A stretch of DNA of 64,000 nt from DASQPR01 sp963797605 (GCA_963797605.1 CAWCPX010000007.1:62001-126000), one strand, 5' to 3'; positions 43,876 through 53,047 are shown, counted from the stretch's first letter. The notes: generated from the sequence alone by a model not told the origin. Numbers and translations are program-made.

Positions 43876-45717
43876 TTAGCGAGCAGCCTCGAACGCCTTG
43901 CCGACATCGGTGACCGTCGGCCCGCTGTGGAAGAGGCCGGTGCTCGCGCCGGTGTCCGCCGCCGGCAACCCAAACCATGAATACCGCGCCAGGTACGACA
44001 GACCGTCCAGCATCTTCGTCGACGCCGTGACGAACGCGGCCTGCTGTGCCTCGCTCGGATAGTGGGTGCCACCGGAGAAGTTGATCAGCGCGAACTCGGT
44101 CAGCCAGATCGGCTTGTGGTAGCGGTTGTAAACGGCTTGGATGTACGACTTCAGCTGGTTGACGGCGTCGGGAGTGGTGAAGTCCGATCCGTACCAGTGC
44201 AGCGTGATGAAATCGACCCGGTAACCGCGGCTCTTCGCGCCCTTCATGAACTGGTCGAGCCACCCACCGGGGGTATCACCGCCGTACGCGACGGCAGGGC
44301 TGCCGAGCTTGAGACCGGTCGCCTCCAACTGCGGCCAGAGGTCGAGGGCCTGGCTGACCGACATGTTCGACTGGGCCGCCATGTCCGGCTCGTTGAAGCC
44401 GAGCAGCTCGTGGCCGGCCGATTTCGCCGCCGCCAACGAACTCGCGGTGACACTGCCGGGGCCCCAGATCATCGGCACGAACTCGACGCCCTTGGGCGTG
44501 GTGACGCCGTTGTGGTTCGTCGACCACGTGTAATACCAGCTCGCGCCGGACTGGGCGAGCGCCTTGCTCACGCCGCTGAACGTCCAGACGCAGACGCCCT
44601 TGCGATCCGACGTCGCCGGCGTGAGCGGCGGAACCGCCTTGTGTGTGGTCGGGGTGACGGTCGGCTTCGCGGACGGCGAGGGTGACGGCGCGACCGAGGG
44701 CGACGGCGACGCGAACGGTGCGGCGACCGGTGCCTTCGTCGGCGGCGCGGCGACGGGCTTCGGGGTGCCACTGCCGGCCGCGGCGACGGCGACCGCCGTG
44801 ACGGCGATGACCGAGGTCACCGTGGCCGCCGTGACGACACCGTGCCAGCCGGAAAAGACGGTGCGCAGCAGGTGCCCCTTGCCGGCCGCGTGCAGCGCCT
44901 TGGCCGGTTTCGCCAGCAGCCGGGCGGCGCTCGCGACGACACTCGGCGGCACGACGACCAACGGCGCGCCGGCCAGCAGCCGGTCCATCGGCAACATGCC
45001 GTGCGTTCGCGGCGCGCAGACCTCGCACTCGCGGACGTGTCGCCCGAACCGTTTGCGCCACAACGGACTCGGTTCGCCGTCCCACGTACGCGCGATCTCG
45101 TAGAGGTCCATGCACCCGGGTCGGGCCTGCAGCGCGCGTACCACCGTGCGAGCCGTTTCGACCTGGTCTTTCATGCGGGCGACGCGCACCGCGGCGTGCG
45201 GGGCGCTGAGTTGCAGCGCCTCCGCGAGTTCCCGGCGGTCGACCTCACCGGTCTCCTCCAGCCACCACAGTGACAGCAGGTCACGGTCTTCGGCGGCGAG
45301 CCACCGCGTCGCCTCGGCCACTTCGCGACGCTGGTCGGTGAGGCCGAGCCGCATGATCGTGACGTCGACGAAGTCACCGGCCACATCGGGCACGTCGCCG
45401 GCGTCGTCGAGGCGGGCGTGCCGGGTCAGCGTCGTCTTCTGGAAGTGATGTCGGTCACGCACCTGCCGGATCGCGATCGCGACGAGCCATGACCGGAAGG
45501 CGCGCGGGTCGCGGAGGTCGGCGAGGTGGCTGACCATGCGCAGCAGCGTTTCCTGCACGACGTCGTCCACGTCGGCGTGACCGCTCAGGGCCCGGCCGAC
45601 GATGTTGTAGACCAGCGGCAACGACTGCGCCACCAGGGCGTCGAGGGCGTCTCGGTCACCGGCTCGGGCCGCGTTGACCGTCGCGATGTCAGGACTTATC
45701 CGGCTGGGTGCGTGCAT
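43876..45717 (-). CDS. membrane-anchored ECF sigma factor with zinc anti-sigma motif and extracellular glycoside hydrolase domain
   Basis: A 613-residue multidomain protein in one intact frame. Residues 10-85 are sigma region 2 (LVYNIVGRALSGHADVDDVV, QETLLRMV, FRSWLVAIAIRQVRDRHH) and 130-198 region 4. H227-x3-C231-x2-C234 is the zinc anti-sigma (ZAS) motif. A membrane helix spans about 295-315, then a Pro/Ser/Thr linker to about 370. Residues 374-613 are a TIM-barrel hydrolase of the GH128/Glyco_hydro_cc type, with acid-base E443 in LLGFNEPD and nucleophile E541 in PIWLTEFALINF. Both catalytic Glu are present, so it may bind or cleave beta-glucan. ATG 45717 has an AAGGA site. It is divergent from a thaumatin-like gene. 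ECF groups with such long C-terminal extensions are known, but this end domain is notable. Confidence 0.92.
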   Translation of the reverse strand: MHAPSRISPDIATVNAARAGDRDALDALVAQSLPLVYNIVGRALSGHADVDDVVQETLLRMVSHLADLRDPRAFRSWLVAIAIRQVRDRHHFQKTTLTRHARLDDAGDVPDVAGDFVDVTIMRLGLTDQRREVAEATRWLAAEDRDLLSLWWLEETGEVDRRELAEALQLSAPHAAVRVARMKDQVETARTVVRALQARPGCMDLYEIARTWDGEPSPLWRKRFGRHVRECEVCAPRTHGMLPMDRLLAGAPLVVVPPSVVASAARLLAKPAKALHAAGKGHLLRTVFSGWHGVVTAATVTSVIAVTAVAVAAAGSGTPKPVAAPPTKAPVAAPFASPSPSVAPSPSPSAKPTVTPTTHKAVPPLTPATSDRKGVCVWTFSGVSKALAQSGASWYYTWSTNHNGVTTPKGVEFVPMIWGPGSVTASSLAAAKSAGHELLGFNEPDMAAQSNMSVSQALDLWPQLEATGLKLGSPAVAYGGDTPGGWLDQFMKGAKSRGYRVDFITLHWYGSDFTTPDAVNQLKSYIQAVYNRYHKPIWLTEFALINFSGGTHYPSEAQQAAFVTASTKMLDGLSYLARYSWFGLPAADTGASTGLFHSGPTVTDVGKAFEAAR

Positions 45718-45891
45718 TCACTGTCCTTTGCGAAGACTCGGGCCGTACGTTACCCGCGCATGCCGGGTCCGCTATTCGGAGACTGTTTTGGCCCGCGCCA
45801 ATTACCGAAAATCTGTTATCTGATCGCGGGTGGTCCGGTCTCCGGATCGGCTCGGCGACAACAGCCGGTGCCGGAGGGATGTGGGTTCACG
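45718..45891. promoter_or_regulatory. shared divergent promoter region of sigma/GH and thaumatin-like genes
   Basis: This 174-base gap lies between two divergent starts. It is locally AT-rich around 45800-45830 (CCAATTACCGAAAATCTGTT). I could not identify a trustworthy -35/-10 pair for an ECF sigma factor. A GGAGGG site at 45873-45878 serves the thaumatin-like gene. If the sigma factor controls this region, its recognition sequence must lie here. Confidence 0.45.
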
Positions 45892-46884
45892 ATGTTCGGT
45901 CGCCACCGGGGTTCCGGCTTTGCCGTACCCGCCGCGATAGTCGCAGTTGGTTTGCTCTTGGTTTCGGCGGGTTTGGTGTGGGCGTTTCACTCGTCCGGGC
46001 CGGCTGACGGCCCGCGAACCGCCGATGCGGCCGCATCCGGAGGCGTCGCGCTCGTGCCGGGCGTGGCACCGTCGAACACGCCGACCGTAACTCCGTCGCC
46101 CAGCGCGCATCCGTCCCCGAGCCCGCACACGTCGCCGAGCCCGAAGCCGTCCGCGACGACCCGCAAGCCGCCGGCCGCGCCCGCGGGCAGCATGAACTTC
46201 ATCTTCGTGAACAACGTCAACCAGACGATCTGGCTCGCCGCCTACCAGCAGACACCGAAGCCGGCGCTGAAGACGACGGGCTGGGTGCTGCCGGTCGGCG
46301 CGAGCATCACGGTCGTCGTGCCGGACAAGTGGAACGGCCGGTTCTGGGGCCGGACCGGTTGCTCGTTCAACAGCGCCGGCCGCGGGCACTGCACGACCGG
46401 CGACTGCGGCGGCAAGTTTCAGTGCACCGGTTACGGGTCGATCCCGGCGACGCTCGCCGAATACAACCTGAACTCGTTCGACAACCTCGACTTCTACGAC
46501 GTCAGCATGGTCGACGGCTCGAACCTCCCGATGTGGATCAACATCACGAAGGGCAAGACGAAGGACAAGATCACGAAGAACGGATGCATCAACACCGGGC
46601 AATACACGGGATGTACGAAGCCGGTGAACTGCCCCTCGGTGCTGAAAGTCGCCGGTGGCGCGTGCATCAGCGCGTGTGCCCACTTCAACACGGACGCCTA
46701 TTGCTGCCGAAACGCGTGGGCACCCCGGTCGGTCTGCCTGCCGACGAAGTGGCCGGTCAACTACGCCGCCGTTTACAAAGACGCGGAACCTTATGCCTAC
46801 TCGTACGCGTACGACGACGCGTCCAGCACGTTCACCTGCACCGGCGAGTGCGACTTCAAGATCACATTCGGGCTGACGGGTTAG
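45892..46884 (+). CDS. surface-anchored thaumatin-like protein
   Basis: A 330-residue protein with one N-terminal membrane helix (AVPAAIVAVGLLLVSAGLVW), then a Pro/Ser/Thr linker with repeated SPSP units, and a thaumatin domain from about residue 100: SMNFIFVNNVNQTIWLAAYQ, VPDKWNGRFWGRTGCSFNSA, HCTTGDCGGKFQCTGYGSIP, ATLAEYNLNSFDNLDFYDVS, and many Cys for disulfides. The REDDD-type acidic cleft residues are partly visible (FDNLDFYDVS). Thaumatin-like proteins bind or hydrolyse beta-1,3-glucan and can have antifungal activity. It lacks a sortase signal. Its divergent partner is the sigma/GH protein, so it is a good candidate target gene. Confidence 0.9.
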   Translation: MFGRHRGSGFAVPAAIVAVGLLLVSAGLVWAFHSSGPADGPRTADAAASGGVALVPGVAPSNTPTVTPSPSAHPSPSPHTSPSPKPSATTRKPPAAPAGSMNFIFVNNVNQTIWLAAYQQTPKPALKTTGWVLPVGASITVVVPDKWNGRFWGRTGCSFNSAGRGHCTTGDCGGKFQCTGYGSIPATLAEYNLNSFDNLDFYDVSMVDGSNLPMWINITKGKTKDKITKNGCINTGQYTGCTKPVNCPSVLKVAGGACISACAHFNTDAYCCRNAWAPRSVCLPTKWPVNYAAVYKDAEPYAYSYAYDDASSTFTCTGECDFKITFGLTG

Positions 46885-46901
46885 GCGTGTCGTGGCTTCC
46901 G

Positions 46902-47675
46902 CTAGGCCAGGGTGAAGTCGACCACGACCGGCGCGTGATCGGACGGGCCTTTGCCCTTGCGGGCCTCCCGATCGATGACCGCGTTCTCCACGCCGTTGGC
47001 GATGCTCGGAGTCGCGTAGACCAGGTCGATGCGCATGCCCATGTCCTTGTGGAACATGCCGGCACGGTAGTCCCAGTAGGTAAACGGGTTCGGGCCCTTC
47101 ATCGGCTTCGGCACGATGTCGATCAGCCCGAGCCCGAGCAGTTCGGTCAGCGCGTGGCGTTCCGGTGCGGTGACGTGGGTCGAGCCGACGAATGCGGCCG
47201 GGTCCCACACGTCGGCATCGGTCGGCGCCACGTTGAAGTCACCGCAGATCGCCAGCGGTCGGCCGCTCGCCACCTCGGGCGCCAGCGCGTCTTTGACGGC
47301 CGCCAGCCACGCGAGTTTGTACTGGTAATGCGGATCGTCGAGGGTCCGGCCGTTGGGCACGTAGACCGACCACACGCGTACGCCGCCGCAGACCGCGCCG
47401 ACAGCCCGGGTTTCCGGATCGGGGAAGCCGGGCTGGCCGGGGAAGCCGCGCGAGACGTCGTCGATGCCGACCCGCGACAGCAGCGCGACCCCGTTCCACC
47501 GGCCGTCGCCGTGGGCCGCCACCTCATAACCCAGCTTGCCGACTTCGGCCTCCGGGAATTCGGCGGTCTTCGTCTCCTGCAGGCAGACGATGTCGGGTTT
47601 GGTGGTCTCGAGCCACTCCAGCAGGCGGGGCAGGCGGGAGCCGACGGAGTTGACGTTCCACGTGGCCAAGCGCAT
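46902..47675 (-). CDS. xth: exodeoxyribonuclease III
   Basis: An AP endonuclease/3'-5' exonuclease for base-excision repair, 257 residues. Motifs: RLATWNVNSVGSRLPRLLEW, DIVCLQETKTAEFPE with the metal Glu, VWSVYVPNGRTLDDPHYQYK, LAICGDFNVAPTDADVWDP, and the C-terminal GMRIDLVYATP and KGPSDHAPVVVDF with the catalytic Asp-His. Intact frame. TAACCT on the minus strand seven bases before the ATG suggests a leaderless start. Confidence 0.96.
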   Translation of the reverse strand: MRLATWNVNSVGSRLPRLLEWLETTKPDIVCLQETKTAEFPEAEVGKLGYEVAAHGDGRWNGVALLSRVGIDDVSRGFPGQPGFPDPETRAVGAVCGGVRVWSVYVPNGRTLDDPHYQYKLAWLAAVKDALAPEVASGRPLAICGDFNVAPTDADVWDPAAFVGSTHVTAPERHALTELLGLGLIDIVPKPMKGPNPFTYWDYRAGMFHKDMGMRIDLVYATPSIANGVENAVIDREARKGKGPSDHAPVVVDFTLA

Positions 47676-47720
47676 GGGCTCCAGGTTAGCCCGCAGGGGG
47701 CATGGATAGGGTTCTCAGGC

Positions 47721-48480
47721 GTGTGCACCGTGATGTTGCGTTTCGATCCGTCCGCGCCGTGGCCCGTGCTGCTGGCCGCCGTCCGGGACGAGTTCATGCA
47801 GCGCCCGTGGGATCCGCCGGGCGCCTACTGGCCGGCGCAGCCGGCGGTGCTCGGCGGCCGCGATCGGGTGGGCGGTGGCACGTGGATGGCCGTCGATCCC
47901 GAGTCGATGGCGATCGCCGCGCTGCTGAACGGCGCCCGGCTGCCGGATCTGCCCGACGGCGCCACCCGGCCGACGCGGGGCACGCTGGTGCTGGCCGCGC
48001 TGGCGGGTCGGCGGGTCCACGGCCGTCGTGCCGGGCATCGCCGACGCGGCCGCACTGGCTCGCTATGACGGGTTCCACCTGCTGCGGGCCGACCGGACGA
48101 TGGTCGAGGTCTGGTCGTGGGACGGGGTGGAGTTGGCGTACCAGAAGCTGGAACCGGGCGACCACATCCTGGTCAACCTCGGCCCGGACGCAGACGCTGA
48201 TCCGCTGGTGCCGCATTTCCGGCCGCTGCTCGCCGCGACGGCCACGCCGCCACTCGGTGACGCTCATGGCACGGCGGCGGCGTGGGAGGGGTGGGTGGAA
48301 CTGCTGCGCGGTGGCGATCTGGAGCTGACCGACGAGCGCGGGCTGATCATCGAGCATGAATTCGACGGGCGGCGCTACGGATCGACGTCCGCCAGCCTCG
48401 TCGCGCTCGGCGCGGACGGTCGCGTCCGTTACGACTTCACGGCCGCCCCGGCCACGCCGGCCTGGAGTCAGGTGCGCTGA
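47721..48480 (+). CDS. NRDE-family (transport and Golgi organisation 2) protein, one frameshift
   Basis: The protein begins VCTVMLRFDPSAPWPVLLAA, where the Cys2 after the initiator is the conserved residue of NRDE proteins, followed by VRDEFMQRPWDPPGAYW. Near 48012 one extra base shifts the frame; the second part gives PGIADAAALARYDGFHLLRA and NLGPDADADPLVPHFRPLLA. Repaired length is about 252 residues. Function of bacterial NRDE proteins is unknown. It is divergent from the exonuclease gene. Confidence 0.85.
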
Positions 48481-48551
48481 GCAGGGCGGATAGGGACGCG
48501 TACCAGTGAGGCACTATGTCTTTTTCGCTCTAAAATCTGAGGATTGCTCGC

Positions 48552-48566
48552 TACGCTGACAACGTG
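48552..48566 (+). promoter_or_regulatory. leaderless promoter -10 box of the TPM-like/PspA operon
   Basis: TACGCT at 48552-48557, six bases, then the GTG at 48564. No Shine-Dalgarno sequence. Confidence 0.5.
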
Positions 48567-50186
48567 CCTCCGACTCTTGCGGCCCAGGTATCGGCCCAGC
48601 TCACGCCGCTGGCCGACCCCGAGCCGACGACCTACGTGCGCAACGGTTCGGGGTCGGTGCTTCTCTGCGTGGTGGGCACGTTTCTGATCGTCGGCATTGG
48701 CGTGTGGCTCTTCGTGCGCGGCCGGTCGTCGAAGAACCGCGGCGGCGGCGTGAAGATGACCTCGCCCGACCCGACCGATCCCTACCGCACCGTCCCCACA
48801 GAAAAGCTGGCGGCAGACGCGAACTCCCTGCTCGTGTCCGCCGACGACGCGCTCAAGACGAGCGAGCAGGAGTTGGCCTTCGCGACCGCGCAATACGGCG
48901 TCGAAGCGACCCGTGCGTTCACCGCGGCCCTCGAGCAGTCCCGAGCCGACGTCACCGCCGCGTTTCACCTCCGGCAGATGCTCGACGACGACGTGCCAGA
49001 CACGGAGCAGACCCAACGAAGCTGGTACGCGCAGATCATCGCTCGATGCCGCGCCGCCGATGCCCGTCTCGATGAGCACGTGGAGGCGTTCGACAAGCTC
49101 CGAGACCTCGAAGCGAACGTCGAGACCTTGATCCCGGCCCTGAAAGCGCGCCGTGACTCCGCGGATGTCCGACTGCCACAGGCGCAGGCGACCTACCTCT
49201 CTCTCGAACAGCGGTACGCGCCCCAGGCCGTGCTCTCGATATCCAACAGTGGCGCCCAGGTGCAGGAGCGCATCGACTTCGCGGCCCGGACCCTCGACCA
49301 GGCGAGCGAAGCCGTGGCGGCCGGAAACCGGGCCCATGCGGCACTCGCCGTCCGCGCGACCGAAGACGCACTGGGCCAGGTCGACATGATCTTCGCGAGC
49401 ATCGAGCAACTCGGCAAGGACTTGGACGCCGCTCTCGCCTCGGTCGCGTCGGCGCTCGCGGCCGTGGAGTCGGACGTCGCCGCAGGTCACGCCGCGGTGG
49501 GGGCGGCTGGCGCGGGTGTCGGCGCGAACGCGTCCGCGAGCACGGTCGATCTCGCCGCCGCGGTCGCCGGAGCATCGCAGGTGGCCCAGTCGATCCGGGC
49601 CGAGATGGCGGAATCGCGGCCGGATCCGTTTCTCGCACTGCGCCGGCTGGAGCAGGTCGACGTGCGGCTTTCGGCCGCGCTCACGAATATCCGCGACGCC
49701 GCCAGCCGGGCCGAGCGGGCGAAAGTCATGTTGGAGCAAGCGATCCCGGCGGCCCATGCGGAGATCTCCGCGGTCACCAACTTCATCACGACCCGCCGTG
49801 GCGCCGTCGGCAGCGACGCGCGGACCCGGCTGAACGAGGCGGAACGGCACCTGCGGCAGGCGGTCGAACTCGCGAATACCGATCCGGTGGCGGCGCTGAC
49901 CGCGGCACAGCAGGCGGATGCGTTGGCGGAGCAGGCCGGTCAGATCGCGAACGACGACGTGAACGAATGGTCGCAGCCGAACTTCGGGCCGAGCGGCGTG
50001 TCGGTCGGGGGCCTGGAAGGCGCGGTGCTGGGCGGGATCCTGCTCGAAGGGATGCTCGGCGGTCGCGGGGGTGGTCGTGGTGGCGGGTTCACCGGTGGCG
50101 GGTTCGGTGGCGGCGGTTTCGGTTGGGGCGGACGGGTTCCGGGCAGCTTCGGCGGGCCGGGCACCAGGGTGCGGGTGCGGTTCTGA
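48564..50186 (+). CDS. TPM-family-related coiled-coil membrane protein lacking the TPM domain
   Basis: A 540-residue protein. One membrane helix lies near residues 33-52 (VLLCVVGTFLIVGIGVWLFV), followed by about 400 residues of Ala/Glu/Asp/Arg-rich helical sequence, and a Gly/Phe-rich tail (GGRGGGRGGGFTGGGFGGGG). This matches the C-terminal two-thirds of the actinobacterial TPM-domain proteins that sit upstream of pspA, but the N-terminal TPM domain itself is not present: only about 30 residues precede the helix. The frame is intact. It lies 80 bases upstream of pspA and is probably co-transcribed. A role in envelope stress is inferred from the neighbour. Confidence 0.82.
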   Translation: MPPTLAAQVSAQLTPLADPEPTTYVRNGSGSVLLCVVGTFLIVGIGVWLFVRGRSSKNRGGGVKMTSPDPTDPYRTVPTEKLAADANSLLVSADDALKTSEQELAFATAQYGVEATRAFTAALEQSRADVTAAFHLRQMLDDDVPDTEQTQRSWYAQIIARCRAADARLDEHVEAFDKLRDLEANVETLIPALKARRDSADVRLPQAQATYLSLEQRYAPQAVLSISNSGAQVQERIDFAARTLDQASEAVAAGNRAHAALAVRATEDALGQVDMIFASIEQLGKDLDAALASVASALAAVESDVAAGHAAVGAAGAGVGANASASTVDLAAAVAGASQVAQSIRAEMAESRPDPFLALRRLEQVDVRLSAALTNIRDAASRAERAKVMLEQAIPAAHAEISAVTNFITTRRGAVGSDARTRLNEAERHLRQAVELANTDPVAALTAAQQADALAEQAGQIANDDVNEWSQPNFGPSGVSVGGLEGAVLGGILLEGMLGGRGGGRGGGFTGGGFGGGGFGWGGRVPGSFGGPGTRVRVRF

Positions 50187-50266
50187 GCCTCTGGTCGCGT
50201 GAGTTGGGGCCGCTAGATCGGATGCGAGCTTCGGGTAGGTCTGGGGTTGAGGGAGAGGCGCGTTTC

Positions 50267-50986
50267 ATGTCGCAGCAATCGGTTATCGGACGAATCACGC
50301 AGCTGGCCCGGGCCAACATCAACGCGCTGCTCGACCAGGCGGAAGACCCGCAGAAGATGCTCGATCAAATGGTCCGCGACTATACGAGCGCGATCAGCGA
50401 CGCCGAGAGCGCGGTCGCGCAGACGATCGGCAACCTCCGGATGATGGAGGAGGACGCGCGGGAGGCCCAGGGCGCGAGCGCGCAGTGGGGCGCGAAAGCC
50501 GCCGCGGCCAGCCGCAAGGCCGATGAGATGCGGGCCGACGATCCCGCCGAGGCGGAACGGTTCGACAACCTGGCCCGGGTCGCGTTGCGAAAGCAGATCG
50601 ACGGCGAGGCGGATGCTCGTACGCTCGCGGTCACGATCGCCGACCAGAGTGACATTGTCGACAAACTCAAGGCCGGGTTGCAGGAGATGCGGGGCAAACT
50701 CGACCAACTGCGGCGCAAGCGCGACGAGCTGGTCGGCCGGGCGAAGACGGTCGAGGCGCAGAACCGTGTACTCGACTCGGTCCGATCCGTCGACATTCTG
50801 GACCCCACGAGCGAAGTGGCCCGTTTCGAGGAGAAGATCCGGCGCGAGGAGGCCCGCATCCGCGGTCATGAGGAGTTGGCCGCGTCGAGTCTGGACGCCC
50901 AATTCGAGAGCCTTGCCCTCGACGCGGTCGATATCGACGTGGAGACGCGGCTCACCCAGTTGAAGACGGGTGGCGCGCCGACGTAG
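50267..50986 (+). CDS. pspA: PspA/IM30-family envelope-stress protein
   Basis: A 239-residue, almost fully alpha-helical protein: SVIGRITQLARANINALLDQ, AEDPQKMLDQMVRDYTSAIS, and long coiled coils such as LRRKRDELVGRAKTVEAQNR. PspA/IM30 proteins (ESCRT-III fold) coat and protect the membrane. ATG 50267 follows a GGGAGAGG-type site. Start at 50267 gives a reading frame of exactly 240 codons including stop. Confidence 0.94.
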   Translation: MSQQSVIGRITQLARANINALLDQAEDPQKMLDQMVRDYTSAISDAESAVAQTIGNLRMMEEDAREAQGASAQWGAKAAAASRKADEMRADDPAEAERFDNLARVALRKQIDGEADARTLAVTIADQSDIVDKLKAGLQEMRGKLDQLRRKRDELVGRAKTVEAQNRVLDSVRSVDILDPTSEVARFEEKIRREEARIRGHEELAASSLDAQFESLALDAVDIDVETRLTQLKTGGAPT

Positions 50987-51125
50987 CGCCCTCCACTGTT
51001 GCGTGACCCCATCGGCATCACCCGTCGCACGGGGACTATTCTCGCGTCCGAGGTACGGCCGCAGATCAACCCCCCCGGCACTGGTCGGCCAGGTCCGCAA
51101 CGTCGAGTGACGTTTCATCCTGGCT

Positions 51126-51143
51126 CTGATCGTCGGTGATCAG
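51126..51143. promoter_or_regulatory. small inverted repeat upstream of ctaD
   Basis: CTGATC (51126-51131) and GATCAG (51138-51143) flank six bases directly before the AGGAGG ribosome binding site of ctaD. It could be an operator or an mRNA hairpin affecting translation. The rest of the 174-base gap from 50987 shows nothing definite. Confidence 0.35.
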
Positions 51144-51160
51144 CAACAGGAGGGCACCAC

Positions 51161-52903
51161 GTGACGACACTCGTTCCAAAGCCGATCGTGACTCGGCCGT
51201 TCCCGGTGCGCATGCCCCTGCAGGGCTCGGCATTCTCGCGGATCTTGCGTACGACCGACGCCAAGCAAATCGGTCTCATGTACCTCGTGACGTCGTTCAT
51301 CTTCTTCCTCGTCGGCGGGTTCATGGCGCTGGTCATGCGCGCCGAGCTGGCCCGGCCGGGGTTGCAGTTCCTGTCGCTGGAGCAGTACAACCAGCTGTTC
51401 ACGATGCACGGCACGATCATGCTGCTGTTCTTCGCGACGCCGATCGTCTTCGCGTTCGCGAACTACATCGTCCCGCTGCAGATCGGCGCGCCCGACGTCT
51501 CCTTCCCGCGACTCAACGCGCTGGCCTACTGGCTGTACGCGTTCGGCGGCACGCTGGCGATCCTCGGCTTCGCGACGCCCGGTGGTGCGGCCGACTTCGG
51601 TTGGTTCGCCTACCAGCCGCTGGCGAACGTGCAGAACTCGCCGGGCCTCGGTGCCGACATGTGGGTCATGGGTCTGGTGCTCTCCGGCCTCGGCACGATC
51701 CTCGGCGCCGTCAACATGATCACGACCACCCTCACGCTGCGCGCGCCCGGCATGACGATGTTCCGCATGCCGATCTTCACCTGGAACATCATGGTGACGT
51801 CGCTGCTCGTGCTGCTCGTCTTCCCGATCCTCGCCGCCGCGCTGCTCGCCGCCGAAGCCGACCGGCATCTCGGCGCGCATGTCTACGACGCGAGCACCGG
51901 TGGTGCCCTGCTATGGCAGCACCTCTTCTGGTTCTTCGGCCATCCCGAGGTGTACATCGTCGCGCTGCCGTTCTTCGGCATCGTGTCCGAGATCATCCCG
52001 GTGTTCTCGCGCAAGCCGATCTTCGGTTACAAGGGCCTCGTCGGTGCCACGCTGGCCATCGCGGCTCTGTCGATGAGCGTCTGGGCGCACCACATGTTCG
52101 CGACCGGCCAGGTGCTGCTGCCGTTCTTCTCCTTCCTGAGCTTCCTGATCGCCGTGCCGACCGGCATCAAGTTCTTCAACTGGATCGGCACGATGTGGCG
52201 AGGGCAGATCTCGTTCGAGACGCCGATGCTGTTCTCGATCGGCTTCCTGATCACGTTCCTCCTCGGTGGTCTGTCCGGCGTCATGCTGGCCGCCCCGCCG
52301 ATCGACTTCCACGTCTCCGACACGTACTTCGTCGTCGCGCACTTCCACTACGTGCTCTTCGGCACGATCGTGTTCGCGGTCTACGGCGGCGTCTACTTCT
52401 GGTTCCCGAAGATGACCGGCCGCATGCTCGACGAAAAGCTCGGCAAGGTGCACTTCTGGCTGACGTTCGTCGGTTTCCACCTGACCTTCCTCGTCCAGCA
52501 CTGGCTCGGCGCGGAGGGCATGCCCCGTCGTTACGGTGACTACCTCGCCACCGATGGTTGCCCCGGTCACGGCGGCACGGTCTGTTTCAGCACGTTGAAC
52601 ACGGTGTCGACGATCGGCGCGTTCATCCTCGGTGCGTCGACGCTGCCGTTCCTCTATAACGTGTGGAAGTCGTACAAGACCGGCCCGATTGTCGAGGTCG
52701 ACGACCCGTGGGGCCATGGCATGTCGCTGGAGTGGGCCACCTCGTGCCCGCCGCCGTTGCGCAACTTCGACCGCATGCCGCGCATCCGGTCCGAGCGGCC
52801 GGCCTTCGACCTGCACTTCCCGCATCTGGCGCCAGGAGCACCGCAAATCGCCCACCCGGTGCCGGTCGGTGCGCAGAGGTCTGGCGAGATCGACCAGTCA
52901 TAG
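51161..52903 (+). CDS. ctaD: cytochrome c oxidase subunit I
   Basis: Haem-copper oxidase catalytic subunit, 580 residues and 12 helices. Metal ligands are present: low-spin haem His in LFTMHGTIMLLFF, the His-Tyr/CuB site in LFWFFGHPEVYIVAL, the two CuB His in MSVWAHHMFATGQ, and the haem a3/a His pair in DTYFVVAHFHYVLFG. GTG 51161 has an AGGAGG site. No ctaC, ctaE or ctaF is adjacent, so this is a solitary ctaD, perhaps one of several copies as is common in actinobacteria. Confidence 0.97.
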   Translation: MTTLVPKPIVTRPFPVRMPLQGSAFSRILRTTDAKQIGLMYLVTSFIFFLVGGFMALVMRAELARPGLQFLSLEQYNQLFTMHGTIMLLFFATPIVFAFANYIVPLQIGAPDVSFPRLNALAYWLYAFGGTLAILGFATPGGAADFGWFAYQPLANVQNSPGLGADMWVMGLVLSGLGTILGAVNMITTTLTLRAPGMTMFRMPIFTWNIMVTSLLVLLVFPILAAALLAAEADRHLGAHVYDASTGGALLWQHLFWFFGHPEVYIVALPFFGIVSEIIPVFSRKPIFGYKGLVGATLAIAALSMSVWAHHMFATGQVLLPFFSFLSFLIAVPTGIKFFNWIGTMWRGQISFETPMLFSIGFLITFLLGGLSGVMLAAPPIDFHVSDTYFVVAHFHYVLFGTIVFAVYGGVYFWFPKMTGRMLDEKLGKVHFWLTFVGFHLTFLVQHWLGAEGMPRRYGDYLATDGCPGHGGTVCFSTLNTVSTIGAFILGASTLPFLYNVWKSYKTGPIVEVDDPWGHGMSLEWATSCPPPLRNFDRMPRIRSERPAFDLHFPHLAPGAPQIAHPVPVGAQRSGEIDQS

Positions 52904-52919
52904 CGCGGTAAGCATCGTG

Positions 52920-52972
52920 ATCGTGGCGGCTTTGACCCCTGGTGGGGTCGGGGCCGCCACGATGCGTTTCGG
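52920..52972 (+). terminator. terminator after ctaD
   Basis: ATCGTGGCGGC (52920-52930) pairs with GCCGCCACGAT (52953-52963), and inside it GACCCC (52934-52939) with GGGGTC (52944-52949), around a short loop. GCGTTTC follows, with TTTGTTTTC a little further on. Confidence 0.8.
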
Positions 52973-53047
52973 CTTTGTTTTCGACGTGAAATCGGTCGGG
53001 GCGTCTCCGGGCCGACACGAACTCCAGAACGAAGGTCGGTGGCCCGG

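Noticed and set aside
45802..47208. Long minus-strand frame opposite the thaumatin-like gene
   Set aside because: It is Arg/Asp/Val-rich shadow sequence without any family pattern, and runs against a well-supported gene.
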